This document shows positions 1 through 5,113 of a stretch of DNA of 5,113 nucleotides, one piece after another (the stretch's first letter is position 1; each line of letters starts with the position of its first letter). The stretch covers positions 1 through 5,113 of the forward strand of contig JAFEEV010000090.1 in assembly GCA_018240935.1 (NCBI GenBank), in the 5' to 3' direction. Origin of the DNA: Pseudomonadota bacterium (GTDB lineage Bacteria > Pseudomonadota > Gammaproteobacteria > Burkholderiales > Nitrosomonadaceae). A program made the translations under genes and the position numbers. The notes beneath the pieces are model-generated. The model saw nothing but the letters and a program-made list of their open reading frames with translations. It did not search any database and was not told where the DNA came from.

Positions 1-212
1 AACTCGACACCGCTCATTTCCGGCATCCGGTAATCGGATACCAACAAATCGAACTGCATATCCTCGCAGCGATCAAGCGCGGCGTTGGGGTCAGTGAATA
101 CTTCAATTATCAGCGCTTCCCCCCCCAGGCGTGACGAAGGAATCGATGCGAGGTTGCGACGCAAGGCGCGAAGAATATTGGCTTCGTCATCCAGCAGCAG
201 TACTCGATACAT
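1..212 (-). CDS. Response regulator, N-terminal receiver domain (partial, runs off window start)
   Basis: This is the first 70 codons of a two-component response regulator, a cytoplasmic protein that accepts a phosphoryl group from a partner kinase. The translation starts MYRVLLLDDEAN. Residues D8 and D9 form the acidic pocket, and D60 in the motif LVSDYRMPEMSG is the expected phospho-acceptor. The ATG at 212-210 is preceded by AGGGAGA five bases away, which fixes the start. The gene lies 19 bases downstream of the histidine kinase on the same strand, so the two are probably co-transcribed and form a cognate pair. The SDYRMP wording and the ANILRALRR helix resemble receivers of HD-GYP phosphodiesterase regulators, but this is recollection of family style. 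The output domain lies beyond base 1 and cannot be named. The loop between helix 1 and strand 2 (about residues 22-35) looks a few residues longer than usual and is encoded partly by an eight-G tract. Confidence 0.93.
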   Translation of the reverse strand, partial: MYRVLLLDDEANILRALRRNLASIPSSRLGGEALIIEVFTDPNAALDRCEDMQFDLLVSDYRMPEMSGVE

Positions 213-217
213 TCGTT

Positions 218-224
218 TCTCCCT
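218..224 (-). promoter_or_regulatory. Ribosome binding site of the response regulator
   Basis: On the minus strand the sequence AGGGAGA sits five bases before the ATG at 212-210. It lies inside the 19-base gap between the kinase stop codon and the regulator start, which fits independent initiation within a two-gene operon. Confidence 0.7.
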
Positions 225-231
225 GTCGCGA

Positions 232-1515
232 TCAGCGCGGTTGAGCAATCGGCAACTTCAACATGAACAGAGTACCTTCCCCGGGCACGCTAGTCACTTC
301 GATGACGCCGTGATGCTTTGCGATGACGCCGTAAGATATGGCCAGCCCGAGGCCTGTTCCATGCCCAACGTCCTTGGTTGTAAAGAACGGATCGAAGATC
401 CGTGGCAAGGCCTCGGCAGGAATACCCTTGCCATTGTCCCCGATCGAAATGCTGACTTGGTCACCACTGCATTCGCTAGTGATGGTGATGATGCCGTTGT
501 TATCGATCGCTTGCGAAGCATTCACCAGCAGGTTCATGAACACCTGATTCAATTGCGACGGAATGCACTCGATCAAAGGCAGGTCGCCATACGACTTCAC
601 CACATGAGCCTTGTACTTGATTTCATTCCATACGATGTTCAGGGTCGAATCAAGACCGGCGTGGACATCCGCCATCGTCCAGTTCTCAGCCTGATCCTGA
701 TGCGAAAAATCCTTCAGGTCACTGACTATTCTGCAAACGCGATCCACTCCTTCAAGGGACTCCGTGATCAGGTCACGAACATCAATAGCCAGCGCCTCGT
801 CACACGCATTCATCGCATCTTCATTCAGCTCATCGCTGACTGCTTGTCGCAAATCATCCTCGCACTCGGGTATCCGCGCCTGCCTAAGCAACTGAGCTAA
901 CGGCAGTCGAAGCATGTTGAGGTTGGATTTCACATATGCGATCGGATTGTTGATCTCATGCGCCACCCCTGCCGCCAGCTGCCCGATTGACGCTAACTTC
1001 TCGGTGTGGAAGGCCATCTCCTGAGCGCTTTTGAGCTTGGTATAGGCGATCTCCAGTTCTGCATTGCGCTCATGCAGCTCCTGCTCCCGCGCATATTCCA
1101 GGGTGATATCGCGAATACACATTGCAAATGGCTGGGTTCGCTGTGGCCCAAGCGCGACCAGATGAACCTGTGCAATACGATTCCGCAGTACCGCCCCGGC
1201 GATCCGTACCGCGCCAATCCAACTGCCTGACTCCCGGCACGTGTGCATCGCCGAGTCACTCAGCAGGCCCGGTTGCCAATCACGGAGATGCAGCAACTCA
1301 TCCTGATTTTTATCGGGATTAAGGGAGTGTGCCAACAGGCGTGCCTGCAAATTGCAATACTGAATACACCCAGCATCATCAAGCAACAGCAACGCATCCT
1401 GCGCAGCATTCATATATTGCGTGAGGTACTCGGAAACGGCGGCGCTATCCATCCCGGGCGCGGTGACAGCCACCGGATCGGGCATATCAACACCTATCTG
1501 CTGATGCAGCTTCAT
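232..1515 (-). CDS. Soluble PAS-containing sensor histidine kinase
   Basis: A 427-residue cytoplasmic sensor kinase that autophosphorylates on histidine and should pass the phosphate to the response regulator encoded 19 bases downstream. From the chosen start there is a PAS-like sensor at about residues 30-136 ending in IRDIT, a helical coiled-coil linker at about 138-170, the dimerisation and phospho-acceptor helix with EKLASIGQLAAGVAHEINNP (H186), and an ATPase domain with the N-box MNLLVNA (N328, N332), the G1 box DNGKGIP (from D360), the F-box FDPFFTTK and the G2 box GTGLGL (386-391). All catalytic motifs are intact. There is no signal peptide or membrane segment, so the stimulus is probably internal. 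I chose the ATG at 1515 because AGGAGG lies eight bases upstream. An upstream in-frame TTG (1566) would give 444 residues and an ATG (1557) 441, but neither has a clear ribosome binding site. The ligand of the PAS domain is unknown. The helical region after H186 with SDLKDFSH and LNIVWNEIKYKA resembles kinases I recall being paired with stand-alone or HD-GYP regulators. Confidence 0.95.
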   Translation of the reverse strand: MKLHQQIGVDMPDPVAVTAPGMDSAAVSEYLTQYMNAAQDALLLLDDAGCIQYCNLQARLLAHSLNPDKNQDELLHLRDWQPGLLSDSAMHTCRESGSWIGAVRIAGAVLRNRIAQVHLVALGPQRTQPFAMCIRDITLEYAREQELHERNAELEIAYTKLKSAQEMAFHTEKLASIGQLAAGVAHEINNPIAYVKSNLNMLRLPLAQLLRQARIPECEDDLRQAVSDELNEDAMNACDEALAIDVRDLITESLEGVDRVCRIVSDLKDFSHQDQAENWTMADVHAGLDSTLNIVWNEIKYKAHVVKSYGDLPLIECIPSQLNQVFMNLLVNASQAIDNNGIITITSECSGDQVSISIGDNGKGIPAEALPRIFDPFFTTKDVGHGTGLGLAISYGVIAKHHGVIEVTSVPGEGTLFMLKLPIAQPR

Positions 1516-1523
1516 CGCATCCG

Positions 1524-1529
1524 CCTCCT
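1524..1529 (-). promoter_or_regulatory. Perfect Shine-Dalgarno deciding the kinase start
   Basis: AGGAGG on the minus strand (CCTCCT on the plus strand) lies eight bases before the ATG at 1515-1513. Within the longer TTG-initiated frame this motif would be inside codons. Its match and spacing are the reason for preferring the shorter kinase. Confidence 0.75.
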
Positions 1530-1607
1530 GTGCAAGCGCATGCAGATTAACGCACATCTGCTGCAATTCATCCGCACTCGATCACAAAAAATACTCGCCT
1601 GCCGCGG

Positions 1608-1642
1608 GAACCGGAACCCCCCATGCAGATTGATGCCGGTTC
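1608..1642. repeat. Short inverted repeat between the divergent genes
   Basis: GAACCGG at 1608-1614 is repeated in inverted orientation as CCGGTTC at 1636-1642, with 21 bases between the arms. The left arm overlaps a direct repeat GGAACC-GGAACC (1607-1618). Arm centres are 28 bases apart, close to but not exactly a whole number of helical turns. It could be a pair of regulator half-sites or chance, since seven-base arms in GC-rich DNA are not rare. Confidence 0.35.
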
Positions 1643-1712
1643 GCCTATTCTGTTGATTGGCAGGAGCAGCTTGGTCAGTTTTGTGCGGCGCAAAAATATG
1701 GTTTGAACAATC

Positions 1713-1717
1713 GAGGT
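1713..1717 (+). promoter_or_regulatory. Ribosome binding site of the large sensor gene
   Basis: GAGGT lies six bases before the ATG at 1724-1726. It supports this start over the in-frame TTG at 1703, which has no comparable motif in front of it. Confidence 0.7.
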
Positions 1718-1723
1718 CACACG

Positions 1724-4700
1724 ATGCGAAAGTCGTTGACATCCACCGAACTCTCCGCGGCTTTCGGCCCCAGCCCCGTGCGTCTGCAGTGTGCGACGAC
1801 AGCGGCGGAATATCTGATGATGGCGGCCCAGTTGGCGCGCGCGCCCATTGCAGTGATGTCCTGGCATTGCGATGACCGGGTGCATCCCATCGCAGCGATC
1901 GGCCTGAACCCATTCGAGGCGCTCGCGCTTGCCGAGCGTGGTGCTGCCGGCATTGCAGACCAAGACGAAGCGCATATCGTCGATTGCTTTGACGATCACG
2001 ACTTTTTGGCCCAGCTGTCCATAGCGGACGACTATCCTTCTGCAATCCTCATATGCGCACCGATCGCCACACCTTCCGGCGAAATTCTCGGAGCCCTGAA
2101 CCTGTTATGCGCTGAGGGCACCCCTGGCAAAGAAGTGATGGATTCGCTATCGGTGCTGGCGCGCGGCATTGCCGCAAATACCGACTGCACGCCCCCCCCA
2201 TCAGCGACCGGTAAGCCGGCCGTCCTGTCCGATGCGGGCAGTGTGCCTGCAACCAAGCTATTCGCATCCATCGAAGTATCCAAAGCGGCTATCGTGGGAA
2301 TGACGCTGAACGGCACGATCACGCATTGGAACGAAGGTGCCGAGATCATTTTCGGGTACTCCCGGAATGAAATCCTGGGGGACTCGGTGTATCGCCTCGT
2401 TCCGAAATCGCGGCAGTTCGAGGAGAATCAAACACTTTCGACAGTTGCCAAGGGAGAATCCATTGCACCCTATGAGTCGATTCGCCTGACTCGGACCCGC
2501 CGCTCGCTGCACGTACTGATCAGCGCGGCACCGATCACCGACCACAGCGGCAACGTGGTTGGCGCAAGTAAATTCATCCACGACATTACCCCACTGATCC
2601 GGCGCGAGCGTGAGTCTCAGCGACTGTCTCGTTTATTCAACACCCTGAGTCAGATCAATGCGCTGGTCCTGAGCGCGGCCAACCGCGAGCAGCTATTGCA
2701 TGACGCCTGTCGAATTCTGACTCAAGACGGCGCACTAGCGCTTGCGTGGATAGGGCTGATCGATCCCGCCACCCAACGCCTCAACCCGGTTGCAGCAAGC
2801 GGCCAGCAGGTTGCCTATGTAAATAGCATTCATGTTTATGCCGATGATCGTCCGGAAGGAAACGGGCCCTCTGGACTCGCCTTTCGTAGTGGAAAAACCC
2901 AGACCTGCAATGACCTATTGAACGAGCCCACCGCGAGACCTTGGCTGGAGCAAATGCGCAAAGCCCGCCTGCGTGCGGGTACTGCGATCCCGATTGAAAA
3001 GGATGGCTGCACATACGGCAGCCTGGCCATCTACGCGCGCCATGCGGGTTACTTCGGCGCCACCGAAATCGCTGTTTTTGAAGATGTTGCGCGCGCCATC
3101 GGCATTGGTCTTGCCAGCTTCCGTCAGGCCGAGGAGACACGCCTTGCAAACCTAGTCCTGGAACGAGAACGCAAGTTGACTGAGTCTCTGATCGAGAGCT
3201 CACCTGGCATCGTCTGTCTGTTCGACCGCCAACTCCGCTGCCTGCGCTGGAATCAAAACATGTGCGTGGCAACCGGCTATACGGACGATGAACTGCGCAA
3301 CATGAATTCACTGGAATTCTTTTCAGCCGATGACCGTGCCAGAGTCCTGGCCATGATTGAAGTCAGTTTTGCTGACGGGTCCGACCATGTCGAAGCCAGC
3401 CTGATCGACAAGCATGGCGCACCACATCCGTACTTGCTGTCGGCCAGGCGGGCACAGTTCGACCATGTCGATTGCCTGGTAGGCATCGGAATCGATATTT
3501 CCAACCGCATCCAAGCAGAAAGCGCACGCCAGCAAACCGAAAACCTCTACCGCAGACTGTTCGAATCGTCGTCACTCGGCATCGCGATAGTGGATGCCAG
3601 TGGGGTTTTCCTCGATAGCAACCTGACGTTGAATCAACTACTTGGCTACCCCGCCGGTGGCCTGACCGGCAAGTATGTATCGACCGCCGTCGCCCCCAGA
3701 GATCGACACCGCGTGGAGCCGGTGATCACCCAAATCCTCGCGGGAAACCCAGACCATGGGGAATGGGACATGCTGCATCGCGACGGCCACAGCATTCCCT
3801 TCAGCGCCAATTCGACCCAAGTCGATGGCAAAATCATGGTTCTGCTCGAGGACATTTCCGCCCGCAAGGCCCAGCAACAAAAAGTCGCACGCCTAGAGCG
3901 ACTGCGCACCATGATCGGCGGCATCCACTCTGCGATGTTGCGCCGCAGCGATCGCAGCCACCTGCTGACCGATGCCTGCCGCCTCGCGGTCGCCCAAGGC
4001 GATTTCACACTGGCGGCCATCGTCGAACTCGACCCTGCCAGCAATAATTCCCATGTCTTTTGCATACAGCAGCGGGATGTCGGCAACAATCAGACCGAAG
4101 CCGATGCCCGCTTTTCCATCACCGCCTGCAATCAATTGATCCTGCAAGCATTGCGTACCGGCAAGTCGGTGTTGGATAACAACCCGATCCATCTGCGTAC
4201 TGCAACGGCGACTGATAGCCCCTGGTCGGCACCGCGCATTCGCTCGGTAGCGGCAATCCCATTGTGGTTGGGTGGCCGTACGCTGTACGCGATGGTGTTG
4301 TTGTCACCCGATCCGGATATCTTCGGTGCCGAGGAGGTGGATGTGCTGGAATGGATGGCCAGTGATCTGTCGTTTGCGCTTGATCAGCTCGTCGCCTCGC
4401 AGCAACTCCAGCATCTGACTTATTACGATCCCCTGACCGGACTGTTCAACGCACAAGGTGTGCGCGAACAAATTGCAAGATTCATTGAAGTTGCACGGGA
4501 GCGCGGTCAACACCTGTGCGTCTGTGCAATTGATCTTGATGACTTCGCGCAATTCAACGAACGTTTTGGTCGGGAGGGTGGCGACCATCTGCTGCGTTGC
4601 ATTGGCGAACGATTGCAAGCACTGTCCAGCGAAACGTTCATCGCCGGCAGAATTGGAGGCGATACTTTCGCGCTCGTTCATTTGTCGGCGGAATCCGACT

Positions 4701-5113
4701 ATGCCGCTAGTTTCGACCACCATTTATCCGATGCCTTTGGCAAGCCATTCGAATTGGACGGCCATCAAATTCCGGTACTGGTGCATACAGGTGTCGCGGA
4801 CTACCCCGATACTGACGGATCATATGATGATCCGGTCGAGTTGGATCACGCGGTTCGCGCACTCAAGGCAGCAAAAATTTGGGGCGATCAGATCGTTCGC
4901 TATTCCCGGGTGAATGATACATTCTTGACACGCAGCAAATCTCCCGAATCGCAGCTACGCGATGCTATCGAGAGAGATGAATTCCTGCTCTATTATCAGC
5001 CGAGGGTCGATATCATCAGCGGCGAAATCGTCGGCGCCGAAGCCCTGGTGCGCTGGCAGCATCCAGAGCACGGCTTGTTGCCGCCTGCCGACTTCATCGC
5101 GCTGGCGGAGCGA
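1724..5113 (+). CDS. Multi-sensor GAF/PAS protein with degenerate GGDEF and EAL c-di-GMP domains (partial, open at window end)
   Basis: One continuous frame of 1130 codons with no stop runs off the window. Predicted order by residue: divergent GAF (about 20-155), PAS (178-289, with NGTITHWNEGAE at 196-207), GAF (304-470), PAS (484-593), PAS (606-713), GAF (723-890), GGDEF (898-1063) and EAL (from about 1076). PAS and GAF domains sense small molecules or redox state and signal through helical linkers, while GGDEF makes and EAL hydrolyses cyclic di-GMP. The GGDEF domain keeps DPLTGL, D937, N945 and D954 but its signature reads GGDTF (978-982), the inhibitory RxxD site is absent, and an arginine near K1051 is replaced by D1055, so it is probably not a cyclase. 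The EAL domain shows YYQPRVDI and EALVRW (E1106), both normal, but its other catalytic residues lie outside the window. No membrane segment or signal peptide is seen, so the protein should be cytoplasmic. The most likely output is GGDEF-regulated c-di-GMP phosphodiesterase. The sensed signals are unknown. It is divergent from the two-component pair. Confidence 0.95.
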   Translation, partial: MRKSLTSTELSAAFGPSPVRLQCATTAAEYLMMAAQLARAPIAVMSWHCDDRVHPIAAIGLNPFEALALAERGAAGIADQDEAHIVDCFDDHDFLAQLSIADDYPSAILICAPIATPSGEILGALNLLCAEGTPGKEVMDSLSVLARGIAANTDCTPPPSATGKPAVLSDAGSVPATKLFASIEVSKAAIVGMTLNGTITHWNEGAEIIFGYSRNEILGDSVYRLVPKSRQFEENQTLSTVAKGESIAPYESIRLTRTRRSLHVLISAAPITDHSGNVVGASKFIHDITPLIRRERESQRLSRLFNTLSQINALVLSAANREQLLHDACRILTQDGALALAWIGLIDPATQRLNPVAASGQQVAYVNSIHVYADDRPEGNGPSGLAFRSGKTQTCNDLLNEPTARPWLEQMRKARLRAGTAIPIEKDGCTYGSLAIYARHAGYFGATEIAVFEDVARAIGIGLASFRQAEETRLANLVLERERKLTESLIESSPGIVCLFDRQLRCLRWNQNMCVATGYTDDELRNMNSLEFFSADDRARVLAMIEVSFADGSDHVEASLIDKHGAPHPYLLSARRAQFDHVDCLVGIGIDISNRIQAESARQQTENLYRRLFESSSLGIAIVDASGVFLDSNLTLNQLLGYPAGGLTGKYVSTAVAPRDRHRVEPVITQILAGNPDHGEWDMLHRDGHSIPFSANSTQVDGKIMVLLEDISARKAQQQKVARLERLRTMIGGIHSAMLRRSDRSHLLTDACRLAVAQGDFTLAAIVELDPASNNSHVFCIQQRDVGNNQTEADARFSITACNQLILQALRTGKSVLDNNPIHLRTATATDSPWSAPRIRSVAAIPLWLGGRTLYAMVLLSPDPDIFGAEEVDVLEWMASDLSFALDQLVASQQLQHLTYYDPLTGLFNAQGVREQIARFIEVARERGQHLCVCAIDLDDFAQFNERFGREGGDHLLRCIGERLQALSSETFIAGRIGGDTFALVHLSAESDYAASFDHHLSDAFGKPFELDGHQIPVLVHTGVADYPDTDGSYDDPVELDHAVRALKAAKIWGDQIVRYSRVNDTFLTRSKSPESQLRDAIERDEFLLYYQPRVDIISGEIVGAEALVRWQHPEHGLLPPADFIALAER

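Larger units (their letters stand above)
1516..1723. promoter_or_regulatory. Divergent intergenic region with both promoters
   Basis: About 208 bases separate the kinase start from the large sensor gene, which point away from each other, so both promoters should lie here. No strong sigma-70 site stands out. For the plus strand a weak candidate is TTGGTC (1671-1676), an 18-base spacer and AATATG (1695-1700), ending 23 bases before the ATG. For the minus strand a weak candidate is TTCCGG, 17 bases and TATTTT, in the stretch about 1587-1615. A sigma-54 promoter was looked for and not found. The region also carries a tandem GGAACC pair (1607-1618) and an inverted repeat (1608-1642), either of which could be an operator. 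The hexamer choices are guesses. Only the divergent layout is firm. Confidence 0.5.

Noticed and set aside
85..900. A 271-codon plus-strand open frame opposite the kinase and regulator genes.
   Set aside because: It lies antisense to the catalytic half of an unmistakable histidine kinase and crosses the kinase-regulator junction. Its translation has no recognisable domain. It is a by-product of codon bias in the real genes.
1655..1676. A possible sigma-54 promoter, suggested by TTGGCAGG followed by CTTGG.
   Set aside because: The GG and GC elements are not ten bases apart as required. The downstream element would read TT at the key position.
1512..2045. Minus-strand open frames of 177 and 143 codons spanning the intergenic region and the start of the large plus-strand gene.
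   Set aside because: They overlap the kinase 5' end and the GAF domain of the plus-strand gene, have Arg-rich translations without domain motifs, and would fill a divergent promoter region.
2781..3311. A 176-codon minus-strand open frame inside the large sensor gene.
   Set aside because: The plus strand here clearly encodes the second GAF and second PAS domains. The antisense translation is rich in Cys, Arg and Ser and resembles no family.
1700..4650. A frameshift or pseudogene in the large gene, suspected because of its unusual length and C-run.
   Set aside because: Translation from 1724 stays in one frame to the last base and passes through recognisable GAF, PAS, GGDEF and EAL motifs in order, so the gene is intact as far as visible.
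4458..4913. A 151-codon plus-strand open frame in another phase within the GGDEF region.
   Set aside because: It is an out-of-frame copy of sequence coding for DLDDF and GGDTF in the main frame. No ribosome binding site or domain supports it.

Overview
The window comes from the chromosome of a bacterium, probably a proteobacterium. The basis is moderately GC-rich sequence, dense coding, and soluble PAS/GAF/GGDEF/EAL and histidine kinase proteins of types common there. Genus cannot be told from this sequence. No RNA gene, mobile element, CRISPR array or transporter is visible. Everything that can be supported is signal transduction.

Layout: two divergent transcription units share one intergenic region (about 1516-1723). 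To the left, on the minus strand, a soluble PAS-containing sensor histidine kinase (232-1515) is followed 19 bases later by a response regulator (212 down to base 1, cut by the window edge). This is a classic kinase-regulator pair. To the right, on the plus strand, one uninterrupted reading frame runs from 1724 to the last base and is still open. It encodes at least 1130 residues of a cytoplasmic multi-sensor protein, read as GAF-PAS-GAF-PAS-PAS-GAF followed by a degenerate GGDEF domain (GGDTF) and the start of an EAL domain. This is by far the largest gene here.

How the genes may work together: the plus-strand protein looks like a sensor-controlled cyclic di-GMP enzyme. Its GGDEF domain has probably lost cyclase activity, while the visible part of the EAL domain keeps its signature, so hydrolysis of c-di-GMP is the likelier output. 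The receiver domain on the other strand resembles those of HD-GYP-type regulators, but its output domain lies outside the window. A shared c-di-GMP theme for the two units is therefore an inference.

Points worth a second look are the double loss of conserved residues in the GGDEF domain, two eight-base C/G homopolymer tracts (one in each divergent unit), a probable internal duplication of GAF domains, a start-codon choice for the kinase set by a perfect Shine-Dalgarno, and a small inverted repeat between the divergent genes. Nothing seen amounts to a clearly new biological system.
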